Source: Scortum barcoo
Lineage: Eukaryota; Chordata; Actinopteri; Centrarchiformes; Terapontidae
Length of the DNA: 64,000 bases
Direction: 5' to 3'
NCBI GenBank assembly: GCA_023238725.1
Contig: CM041553.1
Span: forward strand, 6,533,001 to 6,597,000
Positions 51,340 through 63,005 of this stretch are shown one piece after another. The notes under the pieces were generated by a model that had not been told where the DNA came from, did not search any database, and saw only the letters and a list, made by a program, of their open reading frames with translations. Every line of letters starts with the position of its first letter. Positions within the stretch are counted from its first letter, which is position 1. Position numbers and translations under genes: made by a program.

Positions 51340-54300
51340 CTTCAGAAACTGCGGGCGCTGGAGAACAGTCTGGAGAAGACTCAGTTTAAGTGCAAAGAGG
51401 CTGAAAACATCATGGTTAACTATCAGAAACTCAAAAGTCACCTGCAGGTTTGTCCAGCATTTTTAGCATTTTTGTAAAATGATGCTGATCTTTACTTGCT
51501 AGGTAAAACTCCCAGTGTGCTGAGCTGCACATTGTAGAAATTATTTTGCAATTCATGCAGCCCAGGCATAACCGATGAAGAATAGTACAAATATGTTGAC
51601 TGTCTAATAGTTTGCTGCTGTGGAGGGTAATGACCTGTGCTGTGACACTTTGTTGAGAATCTGTGTTTGTTATATGTGAACGCTGAGTGAGACTTCCACA
51701 GTGATGCTGTACTTCCTGTCCTGGCCTCACTTCACCTTTGCTTGTACTTAATTCGACCTGCCGTTTTTGTTTTCAGGAAATATTCATGTTGGTCCCTTCA
51801 CTGTACAGACTATCCCAGTGGCACGCAATGGTCTTTATAGTTATATTTGGTATTGACATTTTGTAAATGTTGTTATCCTGTGCAACCTAAGTACTATAAG
51901 AGCTCACACTATCAGGCTATAATTTCTAGATTGCATCCTATTGACTGACCAGTAATGATTCAGGCAGTGGTCCAGGTTGCCTTATGATATCACCCTTTCA
52001 ATGTTATGAAACACTCACAGCTGCTCACACTCTTTATGTCCATATTTCAGGAGGAGAGTCTGACCTTCCAGGGCCAGCTGGACAGTCTGGAAGCAGAAAT
52101 CCTGAAGCACAGAGATGAGCTTCACAACATGCAGGCCATGAACAATGACGCCCAGCTCTCTAAAGAAGCTGCAAAGGTGACCCGCAGCCTCCCCTGCAAT
52201 GAGTTTACACTAGGCATGATTCTGATAAAGGCGTCAGAAGGATGATTAACTCCCCATTAATGTCATCTGTAATGATATAAGTTAAATGAGTCACAAGTGC
52301 TCAGTGTTCATTCACCTCTGTCCTTTTCAGTTTGGTATATGCAGTCACAGATATATTAGCCTACCTCATAACTTCACATTGTTCAAACTTTCATCAAAAT
52401 AAATTGCACAGCAACCACCAACAGGACAGCTGAAAGTCACTAAATATCCTTCTTACATCTTAATTACAGTCATTACAAATGTCACTACTGTAATACTAAC
52501 GTTTTTTTTTGTCTCACTGTGTTCCTTCCTTGTTTCCTACCCTGCTTCCCTTGTTTCCTTCCCTCCCTCTCCTTCCCCCCTGCCCTGTCTTCTACCTGCC
52601 AGGCTGAGTTACAGCAGCAGGAGGAAATGCTCTACAAGGAGCGCAAGGAGAGAGAGCGCATCATAGCCAGTTACAGGAAAAAGGTTGAGGAGCGCAAGGC
52701 CCAGGCTGAAAAAGCTGATAGAAGGGTGAGATCCATACATTGACACGTGTTAAGAATATTATTGTATTGTAAGGCCATGTGCACTTACATTTAAACACGC
52801 AAATATGTGTCTGTGTCATTTTATTTAAAAATGTTGCTTAATTGAAGAATGAAATGAATAATAGCATCTGATCCTTTTAGACTCAGAGAACAGCTTTGCA
52901 GACCGATGAGCTGAGCAGTGAGGCCCAGCGCAGCACCCCGGGGATGGCAGGTGAAGAGGAGAAGGTCATTTCCACTTTTGAGGAGGCCTTCCGACGCATC
53001 AAGGAGGCCACTGGAGTCACGGATATACGGGTAGAGATGTGGATAGAGAAGGATTTGCAGTACCTGCTGTGTGTGTGAGAAAGAGGGGTGTGCACTGTTT
53101 GTGGATGTATTTTTGTGGTTACTATCTGTGTTTTTCGTGTGTGTGCAGGAGATAGTGGAGCGCTTTATCTCACAGAAGGAGACACACCAACATCTGGAGA
53201 AGCTGCAGGCGGAGAATGAGAAGGTGCTGCAGAAGCTGAAGGAGCAGAAGGAGCTCCTGAACCAACAGTTCCAGGACATGAAATACTCCGGCGAGGCTAA
53301 ACTCTCCAGGTGAGGCACTCGGACAGCAGTGCTGGAACAAAGACATCACATATGCAGCTGAGTGTTCGCTTATTCTCAAGCCTCTACTCTTTCTCTGTGG
53401 TTTTATTAGAAACCAACAGATGCTGGAGGAGTGTGAGCAGCAGCTGCAGGCTCAGCAGCAGAGGTGTGATGAGGCTGAAGAGCGCCTGGATTGGCTTGTG
53501 AAAGCCCTCGGTACTGTCCGAGCCGGAGTGGAGCACCTCGCAGACAAACTTCAACACATCACACTGGTAAATACAGCCTAAACCACCATGAATTATTCAG
53601 CTATAGGTTTGGTTTGTGATGGCTCCTATGGCCTGGCTTAGTCCTAATTCGCGTCAATTTTATTTGTGCATCCATCTTTGGTTTTAATTCCATCTCTCTC
53701 AAAATTTCCGCTGACAATGAAGCTTTTGTCTGTTCCACTCCTCTCCAGAGCGAGGACACAGCGGCCGACGTTTCTCCGGACTCTGATGAGTTTGTGGTGG
53801 AGCTGCTGACCCAGTGTGAGCTGAAGCTGCAGCTGTTGCATGAGGAGCTCCAGGGCAAGGATCTTGCTGCTATCATGAAGGAGATGGAGGAGGAGGAGGT
53901 GAGTTGAAGTTCCAATTGCAGGCGTTGTCCTCGTAAAAAAACTGCTTCGGAAGTTTTGCATACAGTTTTAGTGATAGGTGTGTGCCTAAGACTGGAGCCA
54001 ATAATTACGTGAATTCCAGTGTATATACATACTACACTGCAATACAATATACATACTGTTCTCATTCAAAGAGGATGTTGGCTCATGAGCCACACTGCAC
54101 GTGAATGAGTTTCTCTAATGAGGCTCATGTGACCAACATAATAATAAAGTCAAAGAGAAGGAGGAAAGGACGACAGGTATATCATTAATAAACTAGTTTA
54201 TTTGTTTAATAGAGTCCTGGTTTGTGAACTAACAGTCTCTTCTGTAAGTGTGTCAGCTTGAACTTTCAATGATAAATGCAGGTTTGACAAAGGGCATGTT

Positions 54301-55608
54301 GGGACTGTTGTTTAAGCCTCAGCACACAGTGTGACCAATGAACACAGCATGGCTGAGCATGTATGCATGCATGCTGCTGTGCTGGCATAGCTTATCTGAA
54401 TGGAAAGGCGGCCATTAGGTCTACCTGAAGTGTTTGTTCTTGATTACTAATGCTCCGAAGTACCCTTTTTGTTTGAGAACATGGGATATCAGGGCTTACC
54501 GTAGGATTCACGTAACAGTCTGTTGGCCATTTACTAATGACATTGACTATTTTATTCTCATATCCATTTTTAGCCGCCATAATCTTTGTGCCTGACGCAA
54601 CTCTGGGCTGATAATTTCAAAATCAGCGCAGCCTTGTTTGCTCGGCTAGAACGGTTGGAAATGACTTGGCTGTCATGGTCAAACAATTGCACCTCTAACA
54701 CAAAGAAGTAGATCAGTTCTGAGAGAGACCAACCTGCAGGGTGTCATATCTGTTACATGATAGCCAGGACGGGACATAGACAAAAACACCACTGTGGGAC
54801 TCAATCTTCATATTTACAGTGCATCATAATAGGTGTACAGAGAGTAGGCTGATGTAAATAACCATTTATGATCATTTAAGGCAGTGGTTAGTGGTTTGCA
54901 TTATAGATTCTGTAGATACGCACATTGCAAACAGCTACCATCTCTACTGCAACTTCAGATTGGCTCATGTTTTTCTGTCAAAAGAAACTAAAACACATAT
55001 TCAATTTCCATGAATTGGACATTTTTGATAAATGTGAAATTCAGTTTATATATTCAGTTTTTATTATATTATTATATTATAATAGAAAATACATGAAAAT
55101 AAGCTTTATAATGAAATTACACATTAATAAAGAATATTGTTTCAGTTTAGTTTTGTAAGATTTCAAAAAGACATGACATTATCTGAAGAGCAGGAAAAAG
55201 ACCAACATAAAGTCAGATTTTGAGGATTGATATTAAGTATAGCAAAACATTAAACAAATGTTTTACTGTTGGAAATTGTTGACTATTTTTCTTTTTGTTG
55301 CTCTGATCAGTTCTATGTCAGGATTGAGGGGAAACTGCCAGCTTACAACACCCGTGTCAAGCTGCCTGAGGACCAAAGACTGGACCTCTATAATGACGGT
55401 GAGTTGGGAACCACACACATACTAATATTAGCACACAGTCTGAATCTGTCTCTTGTTTCAAACTGTCACTGTTTGTTTCTCAGAGGACGAGAGTGAAGAG
55501 GACGAGTCTGACATCATCTCACGGGAGGCGCTGAAGCGTCAGTCTCAGCTGATCATTGACTCCAAGTCCAAGAAGAAGCCCTGGAAGAAGAAGAAGGGCA
55601 AGTTCTGA
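49502..55608 (+). CDS. odad3: Outer dynein arm docking complex subunit 3 (CCDC151)
   Basis: Thirteen exons join in frame to 550 residues: 49502-49580, 49795-49916, 50319-50396, 51013-51204, 51346-51447, 52051-52176, 52603-52725, 52881-53030, 53149-53309, 53410-53566, 53749-53898, 55311-55398 and 55484-55608 (TGA). Most junctions are phase 0. The protein is nearly all coiled coil. Family matches to human ODAD3 include IQLLEGDRAAYYESSQ near residue 23, a DMKYSGEA motif, LEHLA-like VEHLADKLQHIT, and EGKLPAYNTRVKLP near the end, followed by an acidic DEDESEEDESD block and a basic Lys-rich tail. ODAD3 anchors outer dynein arms to ciliary doublet microtubules and is needed for motile cilia and left-right patterning. 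The human protein has 595 residues. The frame shows no break. An X-box upstream fits its ciliary control. Confidence 0.93.
51303..51336. repeat. odad3: (TG)n tract at the acceptor of odad3 exon 5
   Basis: A TG repeat of 34 bases ends nine bases before the AG acceptor (exon starts at 51346) and so replaces the usual pyrimidine tract. Confidence 0.95.
53899..55310 (+). other. odad3: odad3 intron 11
   Basis: This 1.4 kb intron is AT-rich. No repeat family or open frame in it could be supported. Confidence 0.7.
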
Positions 55609-56652
55609 TCCAACACTGTGGTCTCCAGACTCAAGAAAGATAAACCAAACCCCTGAACCAAAATTGGAGTGTGAAATGAACCCGCTGTAAAGTTGAAGAC
55701 AAAGAATCCAGTAGGACCATCTGAGATTTCCCTCTGATATTTTAGCCGTTCACCTCTGCAGTTATTATTATGTGTCCATCAGTCGATACAGAAGTAAGTT
55801 GTTGACTGAAAATACAAATGAAATATATTTTTGGACATGTTGAAAGATGAGCGCAATTTCACACTTTTTAGATGAAACGTATGAATAAATATGTTTGTGA
55901 TTTGAAGCTGCAGCCTTGTTGTATAAGTGGGTTTGTTTTGACAACAGTAATGTTCTCAGTCAGGTGTCAATGTCGCACCAACACTCGTCTCTCCGCCTCT
56001 TTTTCACAGCCCAGATTTTCACCCTGCCTCGTGAGAAGCATAACATTACTTTCACTTTTCACCATATGTCTCATTTTTTATTGTCAATGGCTGTACATGG
56101 GAAAACCAGTAACTCTGGTCCAAAGCTTTTCTCTGTCCTTGTGTTTGAAACCTATCCACTGTGAATGTGATGGGTTTAATATTACATCCATGATTCACAA
56201 CAGCCTGCAGTGCACTGGAAGCCTATACCTGTGACGAATCCAGCCTTTAATTAATGAGTGAATCACATCGTCACTAATGATGCACAGCTTTTGTCTCGGC
56301 ATAAGTGATACAGAGCTGTGTGTGGAACCTGCCCAGCCTGTAGACGTGCAGCACCAGTAAAATATTTCTGCTATGCTTAGGATCTCAGAAACCTCTTTGC
56401 TGAAATGCTTTGTTGGTGATCAGCCAGTTCTTGGATGTTGGATGATCAATCATCTTGTTCTGTGAATTACTGGCAGAGCTTCATACCAAAGAGTAACCTC
56501 AGTGATGTTCTTTGTCTTTAATTGTGTAGTTCAGCTGACATCCCAGGCATGTTTGCGCTTATTTATTTACAGAATGTAACCAGACAGACAACTTTTAGCT
56601 GTGAACAAAAGCTCTTTGACTGATCCACTGAGTTACAGGACTAAGGTGTTCC

Positions 56653-56689
<37 letters not shown>

Positions 56690-57540
56690 GGTTCCATGGA
56701 AAGTCAAATTAAGAGTATCTTAAAAGTTCATTAATCCAATTGAGCTTTTATGTTGGCAGGTTATTTTGTATAAACAATTGAAAGTCACCTGTTATTTTGG
56801 GATCCCATGGGTGGGGTTGGGAATTACTGATTTACTGACTGACCATTATCAGACACTAAAACCTTCCACCAAGGTGTCCTTGCAAATAAAGGTAAGACAT
56901 ACTAGAAGTTTTAGGCTCTGTCATCAATACTTTGTTAAAAAAAAATATTTCAGGGGTCTATGTAAAGGGCCCCATCAATATGACATTTATTTTTATCAAA
57001 GATGGGGGCCAGTTTTTTTATTTGGCTCTCACAGAAGGCTTATAATGAACAATCAATTGAGAAAACAGGTTTTATGTTGTACAGTTTAAAAGACTTACAT
57101 TTGTTTGGTGTTGATTCACACACAGGACACACTTGTCCAAATATTCAGAGAAAAAAAAACAAACAGATTCAACCAGACACAAAACACAAATGTAACATAT
57201 CATTAAAAAGACGTGTAAACAGAATCTGACTGAAGGATGGCACATGATAAAAAAAAAGGAAAAAAACAAAAAAAAAAAGTAAATGTCATATGTTAATTTT
57301 CACAGTGATGCTGGCCCGCCCAGTATCGCGATAACAGCAGAGACTTATGTCCATGAAAGATATGACACGCAGATCTAATTAATCATCACACAAACAGTAC
57401 TGTGTGTGTTGGATTGAATGATCCACAGAACCACTGATTGTCTAATATACAGGCAAAAATCTATCAGCAATCAATCAACACATCCGCGATCATCTATGAC
57501 AAGAGAAGAGCAAACATTTGATTGGTGGGTTTCTTTTCAG
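55609..57540. other. odad3 3' UTR and intergenic gap
   Basis: AATAAA at 55884-55889 is the likely poly(A) signal of odad3. The rest has a (TG)n tract at 56655-56684 and short open frames without domains; none is supported as a gene. Confidence 0.6.
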
Positions 57541-57654
57541 CCAATCGACCAATCACAGAGAGGAGGCGGGGCTGCGGGGTCCTGGTGCAGATTTTGAATC
57601 GCTGCCAGCAGCGTGAGTGGGTTTCCTCAACATTTCCTACCAGCAGGCTCCAGC
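57541..57654 (+). promoter_or_regulatory. CCAAT/GC-box promoter candidate
   Basis: Two CCAAT boxes (57541-57545, 57549-57553) and a GGCGGGG box (57565-57571) lie within 115 bases of an ATG exon candidate at 57655. The order and spacing suit a TATA-less vertebrate promoter on the plus strand. Confidence 0.45.
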
Positions 57655-57718
57655 ATGTATCAGCAGCCTGAACAGTCACGATTTTACAGGCCCACCCTGT
57701 CTGAACAGTGTACTGCAG
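57655..57718 (+). CDS. 5' exon candidate, MYQQPEQSRF
   Basis: An ATG at 57655 opens 21 codons (MYQQPEQSRFYRPTLSEQCT A) and ends at a strong donor CAG|gtaaga at 57718/57719, leaving phase 1. It sits just after a promoter-like stretch. I do not recognise the protein. It cannot splice in frame to the exon at 59093, which has stops in all three frames before its own ATG, so it would join something further right, possibly outside the window. Confidence 0.35.
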
Positions 57719-59092
57719 GTAAGAGACCTCTGAGCCCAGGACGACTTCTCAGGAAACTCTGTAACACCACCAACTTCACTGCTGAGCTCACTGACTTCAT
57801 TTCATGCAGAGTGATCAGGATGGTTCTGCTGTCCTGTGCACTCTCTTTAAGCAGAATCTGACCATCCATATTAATGCTTCTGTGTTTGTTGTCACTTTAT
57901 TTTCAAGGGGGAAATGAGGGCAAACAGTTTGAGTGCTTCATCCTAATGAGGGGGCCAGTGAACTGGAATGATGGGATGTGAAATACAGTCAAAATGGAAC
58001 ATAGTTATATATCACAGCCAAACAGGGAGGAAGCCATTCCAACACACACACACACAAACACACACAAACATGCACGCAAGAGCATCATCCACCCACGAAC
58101 CACGAAGAACAATCAGTCCTCAGTGATAAATGCCAGAGTCTCTGCAGTCCAAGTTTCACACTGTCTCTGCATGAACACTGTGGTTGGACAGATTCAGCTC
58201 TGAACATCCTTTTCTTCAGGATTCAGGAGATGCATATTCATCAGAAGCAAGATTGCGGTTGAGTATCTATTTTATTTAAGTTAATGTGTTTTTTTATTGT
58301 ATTCAGAGTGTCCCTTGAAAGCTGAAATATGCAGACTCCAGATATCAGTATTTGGGGTATGCTGTAGAGGAAATGTTGCTTTCTGTGCTGCAGATGTTTG
58401 TGAATTATTTTATGTGAATATGTGAGGTTGGTACCATTTTTGTGAAGAAAGATTTTATAGTTATATTGAGCCTTGATCAGGCGGTCATCCACTGTATCTT
58501 TTCACAGTCTTCGTTTTTTTATTGATTGCTTTCATGATGTGGTCACTGATACTGTGTTAACCATCATACATTATAGTGTAAACGCTTTGCCTGTGATCTT
58601 TTTTTTTGTAATTTCTGCAAAAACAATATTGGCAGAGTGACAGTCATCCATATGTGTTTTCCTTTTTTTCTTTTTTCTTTTTGGTAGCACAGATTGTCAG
58701 CTGTAACTTTAAATCAGTTCAAGAGAAGATTCCCTATACTTTTTATATGTCAGGGTTTTACATGCCCTTTTTGTTATGAAATGAATTCACTGAATTGACA
58801 TAATTTCCCCTCTTCTTGTGCTGTGCTGCTCCTAATGAAATTAAGTTAGACAGAGACATTTACCCTGTTTCCATCCCAGTGCGATAAAAAACAAACACAA
58901 TTTATTCTTAAATTCAACTGACCACTGACCCAGTTTATACAACACTGATCTTTGTTTAATGAAATCCACACAGCTCCAGGTTTAGAAGTGTAACATGCTA
59001 CACTGTACAGCTGAGCTAGATGCTTCTTTGATGGATGAAAATTACAGCGAGAGACTGTACCTCATGTTTTCACGCTCTGCTCCTGGCCACAG
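57719..59092. other. Spacer between 5' exon candidates
   Basis: This stretch is AT-rich with a CA-rich run near 58040-58067. I see no supported coding exon in it. Confidence 0.5.
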
Positions 59093-59348
59093 AGGATGCA
59101 GCAGGTGTGAAGGAGATCTGACGAGGTGTGTGGGCCCGTAGCGTGACACAGAGCGGGAGATGAGGACCATTCTTCCTGTGCGTGGGGGCGGTGATGGAGG
59201 GGAGTCCCGTGGCCTCCGCAGCAGAGTGGGCAGGATGAAGAAGCTTCTGTGGCTCAGGCAGAGTCACTGCGTGGACGCTCACGTGGACACAGAGCCCGGC
59301 GTGTGGCTGACGGGCTTCCAGTTCTTGGACACTGATGGACAGTGTGAG
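59093..59348 (+). CDS. 5' exon candidate, MRTILPVRGGG
   Basis: An acceptor-like CTGGCCACAG|AGGATG precedes this stretch and a donor GTGAG|gtgagg ends it at 59348. All three frames from the acceptor meet a stop, so translation would begin at ATG 59160 (63 codons, phase 0) or at the inner ATG 59235 (MKKLLWLRQSHCVDAHVD). The protein is basic at first, then GVWLTGFQFLDTDGQCE. I do not recognise a domain. The position downstream of odad3, where human has RGL3, makes an alternative first exon of an rgl3-like gene conceivable; the RGL1 N-terminus (MKLLWQ) is loosely similar, which is weak evidence. Confidence 0.4.
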
Positions 59349-62300
59349 GTGAGGTGGAACAAAACTGGTCAGTCAGTAAGGGATTCGCCTGTTATGTTGC
59401 TCTGCTGCATTGCTTGGTGTCCTAAAATCAGTCAATCGAGCGTAGTTGTCAAAGTATTAGTACACTGTAAACACCCAGTTTGTTTTATCTTGTCCAACAA
59501 AGCATCACAGGGGCCAAACACATACAGAACATGTAGGAGAGTTCATCATTGAAATATGGAAATCTGAACATTTTGTGGTATTCCACCTTAAGCTGTTTGT
59601 TGTTAGTGTAATATCCATATTGGGACGTGATCTTAAACATTGCCTGGGAATTTGGTTATTATACTTTTGGAATTAAAGGCTTCAATGTTGTCCTTATTTG
59701 CCTGCGTGAGAGATAACAGATTCAAATATCTGAGGCTACTCCGCTGTCACTGACCTGTGAAAGCAATTTTTAAGTTATGTTTTTGTCTGAACCATGGTCC
59801 ATATTAAATTTACACTGATATCAAACAAAGACAAGGGGAAAAGCTTGTGCAGAACTAGAGGCAGCTAGTTAGAGCTGAAACTAATGATCATTTTTATCAC
59901 AGATTTTCTCAGTTAATCCTTTGTTCTATAAAATGTGAAGAAATCATGAATAATGTCCACCATAAGCTCCCAGAGTTCATGTTTATGTTGACAAAAGTCC
60001 AAAAACTCAAACTCAGAACTATTCACTTTTTTTATTGAATTAATTGAGATTTACAATTGTGGCAGATTAAGTTCCTGTCAATCGACTAATCAATTAATCA
60101 CCTAATACTTTCAGCTGTGCAACAAATATACAGGCTTTATTGCTTGATACTTTAACAGGTAATCAATTATCAAGCAGGTGTTTGATTAATTTCATCCTTA
60201 ATGTAAGCTAGACAGTAGCTCATAGTTAGTCAGTAGTATTGATCTCCCATGAACATTTTAGTACAGTAGCTGTGTTATTTTAAATGGTAGATATCTCAGA
60301 TTTAAGTTTACAATCACTGGTCATAAGCTAGTTTTAATTTTGCATTTAGTGTCCTTTGATATTGATGGCATTTGTTAATTACTAGGGGTAACTGGACAAC
60401 TGCTGTAATTGTAAACGTATCTGTGACGGGAAAGCTGTCGTATATTCAGGCATTGTTTACGTCACGTTTCACCCCTGGGAACTTCTGCTATTGTTCCCTT
60501 TCAGCTCAGCAGTTTTGCACTCTGGGACGTCATCAGCCCTGGCAGACATTTAGTGAGTCTGAAAAGGAACTTAAGCAGACTCTCTCCAGGAAGTAAACAA
60601 TGATCCTGTGGGTGTGCTGTGTATTCCCAAGCTAAAAGAAGCTTTTTGATTCTGTATGGTTTAAAGGAAATAACTGATACTCACATGTTTCAGTTTCATT
60701 GTGCATTCGTGCTTCTGCTTGTTGCCTGCCTGCCACCTCATCACTCATTCGTGCGTCTAATGAGTGCTAATTGCGCTCTCTCCGGGCACTGATTCTCCGC
60801 TCTTTTGTTTAGCCGCTGTAGAAAGACTGGATGGCATGGGCAAACTTGGAAGAATGATGGTAGATTTTCATTTTGGAGAGAGACAGAAACTCATTAGAGA
60901 AACAAAAAGCTGATTATTTTCTTTGAGCTGATAGAGGAGTGGACAGTCTTATTAAAGAAGACCCATCTCAGCTTGTCAGCGTTACCACTAAGTGTTGCTG
61001 GTAGTCAGTTTGTCTCCAGATATATTAAAATGCAGTGTTTTCACAAGTACTAAGTGCTCTTAATGAATTAATTTTTTTTTCTGGTTCTGTGCCTCCTTAG
61101 AGTCTCAAAGTTTAAACGAGATTTTAGGAGCAGAACAGACCTGTTTTATGTGGTATGTCCGCACCACGCCTCTCAAACAGGAACATAAACTGAAGAGTGT
61201 CAAGGAAAAACTGTCCCAACTGGATTCTTTGCAGGCAGCGGCACTGAAATACAGTGATCGCAGCTTGCTGATGTTGGCCTGAAATCAGCTTTCTTTCAAT
61301 TCTGACTGACACAAATTTCTCTTTTACATCTTACATTTAATCCTTTACGGTAAAATCATTGTGATTGGTTTTGTTCAAATAAACATTTCCTGATGAGAAT
61401 GTGAAACTGATTAAGAGCAGCTGTTTGTGATCCAGACCAAGAGCGGGAGGAAATAGTGAAAACTGAAAGTTCACCTCTTTATTGTTTGCAGTTTGGCCAC
61501 CAGATGTCACAGTATTGTCTCTGTCACTTGTTTCTGTAATGAAAAAAGTGCAGATACAACATATCTACAGTGATAAAATCTCTGACAGTCATTATGTGGA
61601 CCTAAAGCTGGAACACGGCCACACTTGTATTGACTCCTTGGATTCTGTGTTTTTGTACCACTGTTTTGAAATGTAGCATATACATTGGTATACCATAATT
61701 CACTATCACCATAAAATGCTTTAAACCCTGGTGCACGATAAGTCCAACAGTCATAAGGAATTATAACAACAGCTCATAATCTCTTTCCCCATTTTCAGGT
61801 TTTAAGCTCTTGCAAACATTATTGTGGTTCCAATAAGCGGCTACACTTTTTATTGTCTGCTTCAAGAACAATGGTGCTGTTCTCATAATGAGCAAACACA
61901 CTGTAGGACTGTGAGAAAGGCAGGACATGAACCATTACAACTTTTGTTGATCCTGACACCAGAGCCCACAGCTTTTATCTCTTAACTACAGTGCGAATAC
62001 TGGCTCCGCTTGAACCAAAGACACAACAGGCCTTAGTATCAGTCTATTACAGATCCTCATAAACGTTCATGACAAATTTCAAAAGCAAATGATATTCTGC
62101 AGTATTAAAACCACTCTTTTGTCTGAATTATTTTCACTGTTTTTACTGCAATATGACATAATGCATCATGCAGATTTACGACAACCTTTATCTTACTAAA
62201 CCATTTCCATATTGTAGCTTTGAAGCTATTTAAACTTTACTCTTGCTCCACTCGATGTTTGACAAATATTCACAATCAAAATGTTACAGGTCATCCAAAC

Positions 62301-62700
62301 ATGCACTAGTTTAAATCACCAACTAAACTAATTAGAGCTACCACTTTTTCTTTTTTTTAGCATTGTGAAACAATGAAACAATGGGATTCACTCTGTAGGG
62401 CTGAATAATTAATGTTTTTACTTTCATTGAAGTGATTACAGTATTTCAAATAAATAAACAAACTGTAGTGTTTGAGCATTTGTACAATGTGATCTAGTCA
62501 TTGTACATTTTAATTCAATACGATCAAGAAACCAAAAAACACTTAAGCAGCTCAAACAAAAAGGGCCCTAACTTTTTAAAATTTAATTAATTAATTAATT
62601 TATGTAGCACGCACTACCTATAATAACAATCTCATCAGTATCAGTGACATGCTTTTCAATGATAGTCACATTTAAAATCTACATTTAAGATCCGCGCTCT
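59349..62700. other. Noncoding stretch, intron or intergenic
   Basis: This is AT-rich and contains a MITE at 59871-60118. Short open frames such as 60372-60596 and 61482-61676 lack domains and partner splice sites. It is either intron of the gene starting upstream or spacer before the promoter at 62702. Confidence 0.5.
59871..60118. repeat. hAT-type MITE
   Basis: It begins AGAGCTGAAACTAATGATCA and ends, read in reverse, with ACAGCTGAAAGTATTAGG. Interior blocks (TTAATTGAG-like, CAATCGACTAATCAATTAAT) match a common teleost non-autonomous element whose ends carry repeated ATTAATCGA-type text. The copy is diverged and noncoding. Confidence 0.6.
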
Positions 62701-62701
62701 C

Positions 62702-62868
62702 ATTGGTCGAGATCAATCGCCCCGCCCACACCTGTGTGTTAGCCCCGCCCAGTCAGATACCTCCCGGCTGTCCTCCCACTTTCCCACTGCTGCATCCGCT
62801 GTCACACTGTCGCTGCCCGTCTCCGCGGCTTTGACTCTGTCTTACTTTTGTTCCTCGAAACCTCCAAA
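62702..62868 (+). promoter_or_regulatory. GC-box/CCAAT promoter candidate
   Basis: An inverted CCAAT (ATTGG, 62702-62706) and two CCCCGCCC boxes (62720-62727 and 62743-62750) lie in a CpG-containing stretch, followed by a short exon candidate at 62982. It has no TATA box. It looks like a typical promoter of a plus-strand gene running to the right. Confidence 0.6.
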
Positions 62869-62931
62869 ATGAAAGAGTCAGACATCATGCAGACCGAGAC
62901 GAACTGTCAGAGGACGGAGCTCAACCCTTGA
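62869..62931 (+). CDS. Upstream open reading frame of 20 codons
   Basis: A short frame opens at 62869 in a good context (CAAAATGA) and closes with TGA at 62929-62931, encoding MKESDIMQTETNCQRTELNP. It ends 50 bases before the next ATG (62982). It resembles an upstream ORF in a 5' leader that may lower translation of the main frame; no peptide function is implied. Confidence 0.35.
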   Translation: MKESDIMQTETNCQRTELNP

Positions 62932-62981
62932 TCAGGGCATCAGAAGGAGTTTGCAGACAGAAGATTTTCAGGCGGACAGAC

Positions 62982-63005
62982 ATGGGGAAATGGCACTTAT
63001 CGATG
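62982..63005 (+). CDS. Eight-codon first coding exon candidate, MGKWHLSM
   Basis: ATG at 62982 opens MGKWHLSM and meets a strong donor ATG|gtaggt at 63005/63006, phase 0. It lies about 230 bases after two GC boxes. Short N-terminal exons of this kind (Lys, Trp and a final Met) are known in the RGL/RalGDS family, and human RGL3 lies next to ODAD3. An rgl3-like gene running off the right edge is therefore a plausible but unproven reading. Confidence 0.4.
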
